A DNA stretch of 30,383 nt, taken from positions 1-30,383 of the IMG/VR virus record IMGVR_UViG_3300025736_000117; one strand, written 5' to 3'. This DNA is from a virus. The position numbers were made by a program, and so were the translations under genes. Positions within the stretch are counted from its first letter, which is position 1. Every line of letters begins with the position of its first letter. Under the pieces are notes generated by a model, which saw nothing but the letters and a program-made list of their open reading frames with translations, did no database searches and had not been told where the DNA came from. This document shows, piece after piece, positions 8,636 to 16,577 of the stretch.

Positions 8636-9581
8636 TGTCTATTATAATTGCTAATTTTTTAGCAGATTCTCTCCATGACCATTGGTCAACAGCGACCCTA
8701 ATTTTTCTCCATCGTCGGTAATTCTCCCACATTTTATCTTTTAACTCGTTTTTATTATTAAAGAAATCGGTATTTATGTCATTCAAGAATACCATTGCCG
8801 GCGTGTGTTGTGATATTATCCTCAACCCACAAGACAAGGCCTCTAATGTTGGTAGGCTCCAACCCTCACCTCTACTATTTTTAACAAATACGTGGTGTTT
8901 GGCATACAATAGGTTAAAATCCTGTGGCACCAAATCTATCTCCATCACCTGAACCTCTGGCAATTTGGCACGATCATATCCCTTTTCCCCAATCAACTTA
9001 TCTCTCCACCCCACCCACGCGTAGTGATCAACTCTCCAACTCTTCTGTGTATAAACAACATCGGCGTTATAGTTGTCATAAAAGGTTTCATAATATGTTT
9101 CTATGTTCTCTTTCCAATTCTCTCGAGACCCGTTACTACCAAGACCATCATAGGCAGACATCATGGCAAACCTACGATTTTTATATCCTTTAAATATTTT
9201 AGTATTTACTCCTAATGGACATACGTATATCGGTACGGTTACACCCTCTCTACTAAACACACCCTTATTCCATTCTGTTGGTGTGATAATCGCATTGCAC
9301 TTGTTTAATGTTTCTGGCCAATCTTTCTTCCAACCTTCAAATGTCTCCTTTTCGTGCATAGTAAAGAATACGTTAAAATTGGTTTCGTCAAAATACTTCT
9401 CTTTTGCGTAGTGCGGAGGTCTAATCCATAACCACATATCGGCTTTTTTAGTAGGGTCTTGGTCAAAATAGTGGATATCATGCCCGTAAGCCTTTAATCT
9501 CTCACCAAACTGTTCAGACATTAAACCATATCCTGAAGTAGGTGCTTTGCGTCTACCTGCGTCTACTATTTTAATTGTCAT
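8622..9581 (-). CDS. GT4-like glycosyltransferase
   Basis: 319 residues. SGYGLMSEQFGERLKAYGHD is a typical GT-B N-terminal acceptor loop, followed by FFTMHEKETF, IITPTEWNKGVF and VPIYVCPLGVNTKIF, which lead into the donor domain. SRGEGWSLPTLEALSCGLRI fits the GT4 E-x7-E donor motif (E in GEG and in LEA). The region between the domains is longer and more aromatic than usual. Its start overlaps the upstream GT2 stop (ATGA) and its end overlaps the next methyltransferase by 14 bases. Donor and acceptor unknown. Confidence 0.88.
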   Translation of the reverse strand: MTIKIVDAGRRKAPTSGYGLMSEQFGERLKAYGHDIHYFDQDPTKKADMWLWIRPPHYAKEKYFDETNFNVFFTMHEKETFEGWKKDWPETLNKCNAIITPTEWNKGVFSREGVTVPIYVCPLGVNTKIFKGYKNRRFAMMSAYDGLGSNGSRENWKENIETYYETFYDNYNADVVYTQKSWRVDHYAWVGWRDKLIGEKGYDRAKLPEVQVMEIDLVPQDFNLLYAKHHVFVKNSRGEGWSLPTLEALSCGLRIISQHTPAMVFLNDINTDFFNNKNELKDKMWENYRRWRKIRVAVDQWSWRESAKKLAIIIDNVKT

Positions 9582-10213
9582 AAATCTCCCCTTAGTCCTT
9601 TAATTTTTAAATTTCCCTTTTTCCTCTCGGCCTCTTCATCCATTTCCCCTCTGGCCTGAGCAGCTTTTGCACTTGCTGAATGTTCATGATGAATAAAAAC
9701 ATCCGTTCTCCAATATTGCTTATAGCCGGCCTTTGTAATTCTGTCAATAAAAGCAACCTCTTGTCCGTAGAATCCAAAATCTTCTGGAAAACCACCACAC
9801 TCTTCCCACACCTTTTTAGGAAACACCATACAAAAGCCTGATAAACACCATCCAGGATAAGTTTTACCAAAGTTTATTATTTTCTTTTTTTTACCGTTAG
9901 GCTTACCAGACTGCTGATTTCTAGAATTATCAGTTGATGGTCCAACTACACCAGCATCTGGGAGCTCTTTAAATACCCCTAGAAGGCGTTCTAACCACCT
10001 TTCCTCTACGATGGTATCAGTATTAAGCAAACAGATGTATTCTGACTCGCTCTCGCCGATTAACCGGTTCCATAGTTTTCCAAGATTGTGATTCTTTGGA
10101 GCATTGTCAAAAACCCTAAGAGAATATGGCTCATTGGTAAACTCTACTACAGAGGCCATGCAGTCTTTTTCTGTTTCTGGAAGTTTGTAACGTACAAGTA
10201 TTATTTCTAGCAT
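9578..10213 (-). CDS. GT2-family glycosyltransferase (rhamnosyltransferase-like)
   Basis: 211 residues. After a short first strand (LEIILVRY) come the donor-site features NLGKLWNRLIGESESEYICLLNTDT (DxD as NTD), VVGPSTDN, and CMVFPKKVWEECGGFPEDFGFYGQEVAF, the acceptor and catalytic region with a FYGQE variant of the usual ED. This layout resembles bacterial rhamnosyltransferase-like GT2 enzymes. A lysine-rich stretch around residue 105 is unusual. It overlaps the 61-residue unknown gene upstream by seven bases. Confidence 0.88.
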   Translation of the reverse strand: MLEIILVRYKLPETEKDCMASVVEFTNEPYSLRVFDNAPKNHNLGKLWNRLIGESESEYICLLNTDTIVEERWLERLLGVFKELPDAGVVGPSTDNSRNQQSGKPNGKKKKIINFGKTYPGWCLSGFCMVFPKKVWEECGGFPEDFGFYGQEVAFIDRITKAGYKQYWRTDVFIHHEHSASAKAAQARGEMDEEAERKKGNLKIKGLRGDL

Positions 10214-10392
10214 TTTTTTTGCTGAAAAAACTCAATAGTATCGATCATGTTCTCGGCCAAAAGCTCAAAAAGGTCCTTCACCATGAACTCGTCCAAACTA
10301 TTCGTGTTTGGAAGACACACCTTTTGACATATCTTTTTTCCATTAATTTTAATATTCCATTCCAGTTCCCCCTCTAATTTTATTGGTTTCAT
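10207..10392 (-). CDS. Hypothetical small protein
   Basis: 61 residues, beginning MKPIKLEGELEWNIKINGKK. The first half looks like two beta strands and the second half is a helix rich in Phe, Leu and Glu (MVKDLFELLAENMIDTIEFF). No catalytic or metal-binding motif is visible. It overlaps the HNH-GT2 fusion stop by four bases and the next GT2 start by seven, so it is translationally embedded in the operon and very likely real. Function unknown. Confidence 0.65.
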   Translation of the reverse strand: MKPIKLEGELEWNIKINGKKICQKVCLPNTNSLDEFMVKDLFELLAENMIDTIEFFQQKKC

Positions 10393-11528
10393 TTTGCTCT
10401 TCCTTCTTCTATTAAATTGGCATAAATCTCTCGGTCTCTCTGTTGCTCTTCTCCACCCTCCACACCAGCTGCTGATACCGTTTTGGCCTGATGATGATAT
10501 ATCTCGACGCTCTCTACCTTTTGAAAAATATCCTTAACTCTTTCATCGTATTCAGAATCTGAAAAATACGTTTTTAGTTCTTCCATTAACATTCCCCTCT
10601 CCTTGGTGACAGTTCGTGGTGTCACCCAGAATGGTCCTGCAAGTCGGTCAATATATTGGTTTTTAAGCAAGGGGGAAACAACTTTCCCAGGAATACATAA
10701 GTCTTTTAGTTTTCCTTTTAACAAAAAAGTATCCGAATTAACAATAAACACAAATTCTCCAGTTGCTAAACTCCACCCACGATTTACATTCGCGGTAAAA
10801 CCAACATTGTCTTTGTTAAAAGCGTATATGTCAGACAAAGACATTAGGTCTTTTGAAAAACGCCCACCATCTTCACAAATAATTAATTGGTCGACTTGGC
10901 CACGATAAGATAGGGCACACCTAATAGCTAGTTCTTCTAACTCATCACTAATAGTATATGTTGGAATCATCATGGAAATAAACACATTTTTTCTGTTTGC
11001 TTTCCCTCCAAAATTTGGAGTCTTCCTGTGACACTCTTCACAAAGAGTTCTCCCATTCGATATCTCAAACCTAAGTTTTGGTGATTTAGACCATGCCACC
11101 TTATGGTCTGCAACCAATTTACCACCATGCTTTTTACACCAAACACAGGTATAATTATCTCTCTCTAAAATAGCTGTTCTCCATTTTTTATAAAGAGGAT
11201 TTTTTCTTTCCAACAAAGATTCCCCTGCTTTACCACCCTTCCAATTCCAGTGTTTTTCTCTTCTTGAAGATGCGCTTATTTTTGCACGAGTCTCTTCGGA
11301 TACAGTGCGTCCAACACCAGCTATTCCTATATTTTTTTTATGATTCTCAGAGAGTTTTTTTCCCGTATGGGCTTTTTTAAATTTGCTCACAATGTCTTTG
11401 TTCCACTTCTTTCCTTTATTCCAGGGAACATGTCCTTTCTTAAAAGCACTTTTTGGTATCGGAGAATTTCCCTTCTTGGTCAAGCTAATTTTTTTCTTTG
11501 TCTCTTCTGTCAACTTTGGTCTTTTCAT
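10389..11528 (-). CDS. NUMOD3-HNH homing endonuclease fused to GT2 glycosyltransferase
   Basis: 379 residues in one uninterrupted frame. Residues about 1-90 hold NUMOD3-like DNA-binding repeats (LTEETKKKISLTKKG, LSENHKKNIG, VSEETRAKIS). Residues 115-170 form an HNH nuclease: CVWC (128-131), ADH (140-142), N158, CEECH (163-167). From residue about 181 the sequence is a GT2 enzyme, MMIPTYTISDEL, CEDGGRFS, GFTANVNRGW, VNSDT, aligning over its length with the separate GT2 at 4337-4954. The boundary lies near nucleotide 10988, exactly where the stand-alone paralogue has its start codon. The ATG at 11528 follows the previous TAA by one base. Both halves keep their key residues. Possible roles are a bifunctional protein or a homing gene caught using the GT2 5' end. 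Confidence 0.88.
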   Translation of the reverse strand: MKRPKLTEETKKKISLTKKGNSPIPKSAFKKGHVPWNKGKKWNKDIVSKFKKAHTGKKLSENHKKNIGIAGVGRTVSEETRAKISASSRREKHWNWKGGKAGESLLERKNPLYKKWRTAILERDNYTCVWCKKHGGKLVADHKVAWSKSPKLRFEISNGRTLCEECHRKTPNFGGKANRKNVFISMMIPTYTISDELEELAIRCALSYRGQVDQLIICEDGGRFSKDLMSLSDIYAFNKDNVGFTANVNRGWSLATGEFVFIVNSDTFLLKGKLKDLCIPGKVVSPLLKNQYIDRLAGPFWVTPRTVTKERGMLMEELKTYFSDSEYDERVKDIFQKVESVEIYHHQAKTVSAAGVEGGEEQQRDREIYANLIEEGRAK

Positions 11529-11529
11529 T

Positions 11530-12084
11530 TTATTTTATCGCCTTAACTAATAAACAGCCCATCTCGTGAGCTTCAAACTTCTTCTCCACTATAGCCTTTT
11601 CAAACCCTGCATCTATTAAAAGTTTTCCAAGACTATTCCTTGTAAATCCAGATTTGTGAATCTCTCCTTTATGTTCATGAGAGCCATATATTACACCCTG
11701 CAATCCATGTTCTCCTTCCCACTCGGAATAATATCCTTCTAATTTTTCTCCCTTGTCAAATTTTAATATTTGTTTAGCAGCCCATGCCATGTCTGGAACA
11801 TTTAAAATCATCTCTCCTCCTGGTATTAATTTCTTATACCACCTTTTTAATATTGCTGGAACTTCTCTATGAGAAAAATGTTCTAATAAATGCGAAGCAT
11901 AAATTCTGCAAACACTACCATCCTCAACTTCTTTTAAAAATCTTGCATCCCACTTTTTTACATTAGGTGCGTCTACATATTTATCTACCAACGTCCAAAC
12001 ATCAACATTGCCACCCATAATATCAACATGTTGAGCATGAAATGGTGGTAGGGCGCATCCTAAATAAAGATTTAATTTAGACAT
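11530..12084 (-). CDS. SAM methyltransferase-like protein with altered motif I
   Basis: 184 residues. The N-terminus LNLYLGCALPPFHAQHVDI corresponds to the LNLGCGxxxxxGWVNVDI SAM-binding motif, but the GxG turn reads GCALPP. Downstream features are present: VKKWDARFLKEVEDGSV, YASHLLEHFSH, and LIPGGEMILNVPDM. It resembles the smaller methyltransferase at 8123-8635. The altered turn may weaken SAM binding or represent a subfamily variant. The ATG overlaps the upstream glycosyltransferase stop and the gene ends one base before the HNH-GT2 fusion. Confidence 0.78.
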   Translation of the reverse strand: MSKLNLYLGCALPPFHAQHVDIMGGNVDVWTLVDKYVDAPNVKKWDARFLKEVEDGSVCRIYASHLLEHFSHREVPAILKRWYKKLIPGGEMILNVPDMAWAAKQILKFDKGEKLEGYYSEWEGEHGLQGVIYGSHEHKGEIHKSGFTRNSLGKLLIDAGFEKAIVEKKFEAHEMGCLLVKAIK

Positions 12085-12911
12085 TCGTCAATTCCCTTCG
12101 AAAGTTGAGCAGCGTAATAATGTTGGTCATACAATGGACCATTTAGAACCTCTAGAAGTTTTGGATTGTCTGGCTCAACCTCAACAGGTATGCCGCATGC
12201 CCTAGCTTCTAGAACCGTTCTTTCTCCGCCACCGGTAATATCACAGGGAACATAAACTCTTTTTGAACAGTTGTATATTTCCCTGAGTCTTGTTGGATAA
12301 GTCATATCTGAAATTGCAACACTGTCTGCAATTAGGTCAGCAACGATATCAAAAGACTCTTTCCAGTTATTTTTTTGAATTTGTCCTATAACAAGTTTTG
12401 TTCCCTTTTTCTTTTTTATAAGATGGAACCTCTTCCATACTGCAAAAGCACCCACAGATAACCAATCCCAGATTAATGGTGCTTCCAGGTTCGGATTAAA
12501 AATGTTTGTGTTTGTTCCAAATGCGTGAACAATATTAAGGTTCCCTTCAATTTGTGGTTTATACCATTCTGTTTCATAAAACAAAACATCATATTTACCA
12601 TCACCTTCTGGTGGAAAGGCATTGCCTCCAATACACAATCCTATCTTTGCCTTTGTGTTATCGTGAAGAGCCTGTAGTAATTTGTCAACAGGACTACCAA
12701 AAGCGCCCCATCCAAGGAAAAGATCAACACTTTCCAAAGCCTTTTTCGATCCATATTTTTCTCTGAAAGCAGATCTTTCTTCTATCATATAAATATTGAC
12801 CATTTCAATATCATATTTTTTTCGAAGAATATTCAGTGCCTCCCACAGTCCGTCTCTCCAAATTTCTGGAAAAGAGTGGTCATATATAAAAACAATTTTT
12901 GCCTTTTTCAC
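12072..12911 (-). CDS. GT-B fold glycosyltransferase-like protein
   Basis: 279 residues starting with GTG, which overlaps the TAG of the upstream gene (TAGTG). The N-terminal half has a Rossmann-like strand (AKIVFIYDHSFPEIW) and DLFLGWGAFGSP; the C-terminal half has KLVIGQIQKNNWKESFDIV and CDITGGGERTVLEARACGIPVEVE, the GT4 donor loop with E in GER and E in LEA. It is shorter than typical GT4 enzymes, so the acceptor domain is reduced. Soluble. Sugar specificity unknown. Confidence 0.78.
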   Translation of the reverse strand: MKKAKIVFIYDHSFPEIWRDGLWEALNILRKKYDIEMVNIYMIEERSAFREKYGSKKALESVDLFLGWGAFGSPVDKLLQALHDNTKAKIGLCIGGNAFPPEGDGKYDVLFYETEWYKPQIEGNLNIVHAFGTNTNIFNPNLEAPLIWDWLSVGAFAVWKRFHLIKKKKGTKLVIGQIQKNNWKESFDIVADLIADSVAISDMTYPTRLREIYNCSKRVYVPCDITGGGERTVLEARACGIPVEVEPDNPKLLEVLNGPLYDQHYYAAQLSKGIDECLN

Positions 12912-13297
12912 TATTTACCATCCTTCTTTTTGGCTAGATTTTCTTTTCTCTTTTTACGAGCCTTTTTAAGAGCCTCAACTCTTTTGGCCTTTATTTCTAG
13001 AGCCCTTTTTTCTTTCTCGTCTGGTGTAAGTTCGTCAGTCTTTTTTTGTATAGGTTTCTTTAAGTGTTCTGTAACATGTTTTACAAAAGAAGATAGTCCG
13101 TCTTTTTTCTGAAAACAAACGGGACAAACAAAATTCTGTCCAGGCATTTCCAACTCATTTCCGTCCATGTCTACTAAAACAGCCATGCCACTTTTAACCA
13201 GCAAATCTGGGTTAGTAACCTCTACAGTGTCACCGATTTGTAATCCGGGATTCTCAGAGGGGGTCCACAGTTCTGAAGTTTTTTTAATTAAAGTCAT
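12911..13297 (-). CDS. C2H2-like zinc-finger small protein
   Basis: 128 residues. The first half has a short beta-type domain (LQIGDTVEVTNPDLLVKSG). The middle contains CPVC followed by FVKHVTEH, a C2H2-type zinc finger. The C-terminus is a highly basic coiled or disordered tail (KAKRVEALKKARKKRKENLAKKK). The ATG is preceded by GGAGGTGA at seven-base spacing, one of the best ribosome binding sites in the window, suggesting strong expression. It sits at the start of the glycosyltransferase block but could be a small structural or nucleic-acid binding protein. Function unknown. Confidence 0.72.
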   Translation of the reverse strand: MTLIKKTSELWTPSENPGLQIGDTVEVTNPDLLVKSGMAVLVDMDGNELEMPGQNFVCPVCFQKKDGLSSFVKHVTEHLKKPIQKKTDELTPDEKEKRALEIKAKRVEALKKARKKRKENLAKKKDGK

Positions 13298-13304
13298 TAA
13301 ATTT

Positions 13305-13490
13305 TCACCTCCTCTTTTGTTTTATTTTTTTTACGATATCCAATCCAGAGTTTTTCACTATTTTTTTCCATATTTGTCCAGCGTGTTCTCTTGACATAAA
13401 GTCTGAGTTGGTGGCTATTTGCAAGGCTTTTATAAAGTTAAGCAATTCACCAGCACTGGAATAAATAGAAGTTTCCAATAGTGTATCCAT
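13305..13490 (-). CDS. Hypothetical small protein
   Basis: 61 residues, predicted helical (SAGELLNFIKALQIATN and AGQIWKKIVKNSGLDIVKKIKQKRR), with a basic C-terminus. No recognised family. The ATG lies one base after the TAA of the zinc-ribbon gene (TAAAATG junction) and the gene ends seven bases before the next ATG. Tight packing supports a real gene. Confidence 0.55.
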   Translation of the reverse strand: MDTLLETSIYSSAGELLNFIKALQIATNSDFMSREHAGQIWKKIVKNSGLDIVKKIKQKRR

Positions 13491-13491
13491 T

Positions 13492-13689
13492 TTAGAATTT
13501 TGTTAAATCTCTTTTTGGTTTGTCCATTGGTCCTGACATTGTTCCCCTATATCTTTTAAGATATTTGGCTTTTGCCTGACAAATACGACTACAATACTGA
13601 GGTTTTGTACTCCTCGTGTCTCTAAGAATAACATCTTTACCGCACGCAGGGCATTTACCCATGGTTCGCGAAATTGACGTGTTTTGCAT
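13492..13689 (-). CDS. Zinc-ribbon small protein
   Basis: 65 residues with CPAC (14-17) and a later CSRICQ, together C-x2-C ... C-x3-C, a likely single zinc-binding site of the type found in small phage and ribosome-associated proteins. The rest is basic. Its ATG overlaps the TAA of the large GT2-TPR-GT4 gene (TAATG), so it is probably translated by coupling. Function unknown. Confidence 0.66.
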   Translation of the reverse strand: MQNTSISRTMGKCPACGKDVILRDTRSTKPQYCSRICQAKAKYLKRYRGTMSGPMDKPKRDLTKF

Positions 13690-16193
13690 TATAAGTCCTT
13701 TCTTTTTAGCATCTCGGGATTTTGGAGATATACTCTAAATAATTTGTCCCAGTTGAAGGCCACCCTTTCCCAGGTATAAAAATCCTTCGCCCATTTCATC
13801 ATTGGTTCACGAATTTCTTCTTGTTTTTTCTTATCTTTCAAAAGCTCAACTAAAGACTCAACATATTCCTTTCGAACATCCTTTTCAGTAATGTCAGCAT
13901 CTATTTTGATGCCGTTTTTAACGGTCTCGTTAAGTGCTGCCAACGTTGTTGTAACGGGAATAGCTCCTAAAATCTGCGCCTTCATGGCAGTAATGCATGA
14001 AATCTCTGTAAAGTCTGTTGGATATGCCCAGACACCACACCCCTCCATTGCCTTGTGTAACTCTTCATGTCCAATCCTACCATGGTACTTAATACCATCC
14101 TGCTTAAGCATTCCCATTATTCCAGCTTTCCACTTCATCATTGCCGGGTTGTCTGCATATAAAACATCAAAGGTGTTAAATCCGTAATAAACGTCTAGAG
14201 TTGCTTTGGGAACTTCTTTTTTGATTGTTGGCCACATTTTTAAAAGATGAACTAGTCCTCTGTCTGGAGAAGAAGCATAAATCATCTTATACTGATCTCT
14301 CTTGTTTTTCTTGGAAGGTGGTTTAAGGTTAAAGGTTCCGTTTTCTGTTAAAAAGATTTTTTTCTTTGGAATTTTTTCATAAGTTCCATCTTTCTTTTGG
14401 TACCTTAAAAGACTCTCGTGATATTCTGACAAAACTGCAATCTTATTAACCTTATTGACTCGCTCTTCAGTAAAGTCTGCATTGTTTGGAACATCGTGCA
14501 TCCAAACCATTTTAAACTTAGCCTTGGGATTAAGGTCAACAAATCCAATATTTCTCCACAGTATTAGGGCGTTGAAATTGTCATTAATATTTATTTCATG
14601 ATATTCTCTATATTCAATTCCATTGAACTTTCCAGCCTTTTCTCCTGGTGCTGCAAATACGGTAACCTTCCATCCAAGTTTTTTAAGTTCTTGAGAGAGG
14701 TAAACAACCGCTTCTTCTGAGCCTCCCAATCCTGTTTTAACAGAGTCTGGAGTCCAGGGTTCAACGCCTGCCCCACAAAGAATTGCAATTTCGTTATCTT
14801 TCCATGTTCTTGGTGGCAAAAACCTGTGTCTCATTTCTGAAACAAATTTTTCATTTGCCATACTCTCCGGTATTGCTCTAGTTAAGTATTCAAGATTTTT
14901 TTTGCCAACCTTATTTGCTTCCATATATTTACCTAAATATACGATGGACTGGGCAGCCTTATTTGCCTCCATTGCCTCTCTTGTGCTCTTAAGTCTCTCT
15001 TTTAAAGCCTTGTCCTGCGGCAACAACTGAATCAACTTCTCTAGATCTACGACAGCTTCTTCAAACTTGCCCTCCCTGAGTTGGATATAAAAATCCGTCT
15101 CAAGGGCTCGTGTTTTCATGTCTTTTGGTGTCGTAATAAGTGTTGTTTCTGGAGAATCGAAAGATGTTGCTAGTGTTAACCAGTGTTTGGCCTTTTCTAT
15201 GTCTCCCTTGGTGTTTGTGAGGGTATATGCCATTGCAAGGTTCACGTAGTGCTGTGGGTATAGTGGAGACTCTTCTATTGCGTTCTGAAAGGCTTCAACG
15301 GCGATCTTTGGGGCCTTTTGAACAACTGCCATTTCTCCTATGTGGCTCCAAGCAATAGCTCTTTCCTCTGGCCACCCAGATGGAGCAATGTAGTTCTTTT
15401 CTCCAGGAACTCCCTTACCTTCTAAATATGTATAAAAAAGTCTTAAGGCTTGGTCCCACCAGGACTGTCTTTCAACGCCCGGTTTTTCTATTTTTCCTTT
15501 GTCAAAATATGCTCTTGCCAAATACACCAATGTTCTTGGATCTTTGCCGCCGTCATCAATTGTCTGTTTTTCTAAAATACGAATATTTCTTTCAATGTTT
15601 TTGTCAGCCCTATCGTCGTCTGTGTTCGCGTGAATAACAACACAATCATTCATGGAAACTTTTTTAACATTTTCAACTCTTTGTTCAATTAATGTCTCAT
15701 GCAACATTCCAATCCATTTAAAAGTATCGTCGTTTCTAATTATTCTTTCTCTCTTGTGCTTAACCAAAATGTTTGTAATTTCTCCTGTTTCATCAAAATC
15801 AACCTTGTACCAGTAGTCAAAAAACACAGCAGCCCATTGGTTAATGTGAGCCATCTTCGTAATTTCTTTTAACTTTTCTGCTCCACGCAACTTGTCATCC
15901 GCGTCCTGCCAATATAGGTAAATATTTTCACCCTTTGGAACCTGGTTCATGGCAAAGTTTCTTGCCTCTGAAAAGTCGTCTGTCCACTTGAAGAAAGAAA
16001 CTTCACAATCCATTTCTTTAAGCATTTTAACTAGCGGGTTTTTACCTGTTGGAACTTCTTTGCCATATGTCACAACAATATACGCCCCATCTGTGTGGGG
16101 AAGTACTGACGTTATCGAATCTCTAACAATTTTTAGGGGTTCGTCTTCTTTGAGAATCATACTCAAGAAGAGTTTTTCTTTTGTTTTTTGCAT
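13689..16193 (-). CDS. GT2-TPR-GT4 multidomain glycosyltransferase
   Basis: 834 residues, the largest protein here. Residues 1-115 form a GT2 domain: FLSMILKEDEP, a WTDDFSEARNFA segment typical of TPR-linked GT2 enzymes, and WQDADD with DAD at 97-99. Residues about 215-430 are helical repeats of TPR type (for example LVYLARAYFDKG, AVEAFQNAIEESPLYPQHYVNLAMAY). Residues about 465-834 form a GT4 GT-B domain with TGLGGSEEAVVYLSQELKKLG (487-507) and TEISCITAMKAQILGAIPV as the donor loop. Two active sites in one chain suggest consecutive sugar additions, and TPRs often bind protein acceptors. It opens the glycosyl block, separated from the head genes by a hairpin. Role in virion protein glycosylation is inferred. 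Confidence 0.9.
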   Translation of the reverse strand: MQKTKEKLFLSMILKEDEPLKIVRDSITSVLPHTDGAYIVVTYGKEVPTGKNPLVKMLKEMDCEVSFFKWTDDFSEARNFAMNQVPKGENIYLYWQDADDKLRGAEKLKEITKMAHINQWAAVFFDYWYKVDFDETGEITNILVKHKRERIIRNDDTFKWIGMLHETLIEQRVENVKKVSMNDCVVIHANTDDDRADKNIERNIRILEKQTIDDGGKDPRTLVYLARAYFDKGKIEKPGVERQSWWDQALRLFYTYLEGKGVPGEKNYIAPSGWPEERAIAWSHIGEMAVVQKAPKIAVEAFQNAIEESPLYPQHYVNLAMAYTLTNTKGDIEKAKHWLTLATSFDSPETTLITTPKDMKTRALETDFYIQLREGKFEEAVVDLEKLIQLLPQDKALKERLKSTREAMEANKAAQSIVYLGKYMEANKVGKKNLEYLTRAIPESMANEKFVSEMRHRFLPPRTWKDNEIAILCGAGVEPWTPDSVKTGLGGSEEAVVYLSQELKKLGWKVTVFAAPGEKAGKFNGIEYREYHEININDNFNALILWRNIGFVDLNPKAKFKMVWMHDVPNNADFTEERVNKVNKIAVLSEYHESLLRYQKKDGTYEKIPKKKIFLTENGTFNLKPPSKKNKRDQYKMIYASSPDRGLVHLLKMWPTIKKEVPKATLDVYYGFNTFDVLYADNPAMMKWKAGIMGMLKQDGIKYHGRIGHEELHKAMEGCGVWAYPTDFTEISCITAMKAQILGAIPVTTTLAALNETVKNGIKIDADITEKDVRKEYVESLVELLKDKKKQEEIREPMMKWAKDFYTWERVAFNWDKLFRVYLQNPEMLKRKDL

Positions 16194-16206
16194 ATGTGTA
16201 ATTAAA

Positions 16207-16228
16207 GAAAACGGCCAAGCCTGTTTTC
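16207..16228 (-). terminator. Terminator or attenuator-like hairpin before glycosyl block
   Basis: GAAAAC and GTTTTC pair as six base pairs, with GGC/GCC stacked above a TTG loop and one bulged A. On the minus strand the stem runs into TTTCTTTAATT, a weak U-rich tail. It lies in the 60-base gap between the last small head-region gene and the GT2-TPR-GT4 gene. It may reduce read-through from strong head transcription. Confidence 0.45.
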
Positions 16229-16253
16229 TACAATCCAGTATGTTAATTTTTAA

Positions 16254-16508
16254 CTATACAAGCTTCTTGTGTGCTGAGCCGGGTTTTACCGATGCTCTGC
16301 CTGATAGCTTTGATATTTTTTGTATTTTAGCTGAAGAACTATTTGTGACGCTATTGGTTAAATTAACCTTTTTTCCAAAAGGAGCCTTGTCTTTTTCATA
16401 AGACTGGTCTGCCATTTGAGGAGGGTTGTCATTGTCCCCTTGTCTAAAACCTCTCTTGCTAAAAGGTTTTGCGTTTTTATCGTAATCTGCCATTGGGTTG
16501 TTTTTCAT
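16254..16508 (-). CDS. Hypothetical small hydrophilic protein, head region
   Basis: 84 residues, rich in Asn, Lys, Ser and Gly (for example KPFSKRGFRQGDNDNPP), probably disordered with a basic C-terminus. No recognised domain. AGGTGGTGA lies ten bases before the ATG at 16508; a second in-frame ATG follows at codon 6. It is the last gene before the glycosyl block and could be a minor virion or DNA-associated protein. Function unknown. Confidence 0.55.
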   Translation of the reverse strand: MKNNPMADYDKNAKPFSKRGFRQGDNDNPPQMADQSYEKDKAPFGKKVNLTNSVTNSSSAKIQKISKLSGRASVKPGSAHKKLV

Positions 16509-16577
16509 AAATATGTGTCACCACCTTTTTTGAGTAACTAATTAATAGTTCAACAGACTAAATACCTTTTGTCAATA

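Noticed and set aside
9607-9870. An 87-codon minus-strand frame inside the GT2 gene at 9578-10213.
   Set aside because: Fully contained in a gene with clear GT2 motifs; no independent support.
10986-11012. GGAGGG inside the HNH-GT2 gene as an internal ribosome binding site for a GT2-only product.
   Set aside because: It is about 19 bases from the only in-frame GTG and further from the ATG pair; the bases also encode the Gly-Gly-Lys end of the nuclease. Kept only as a possibility in the finding.
15949-16401. A 150-codon open frame on the plus strand over the 5' end of the large glycosyltransferase gene.
   Set aside because: Antisense to well-supported coding sequence, no ribosome binding site or recognisable domain.
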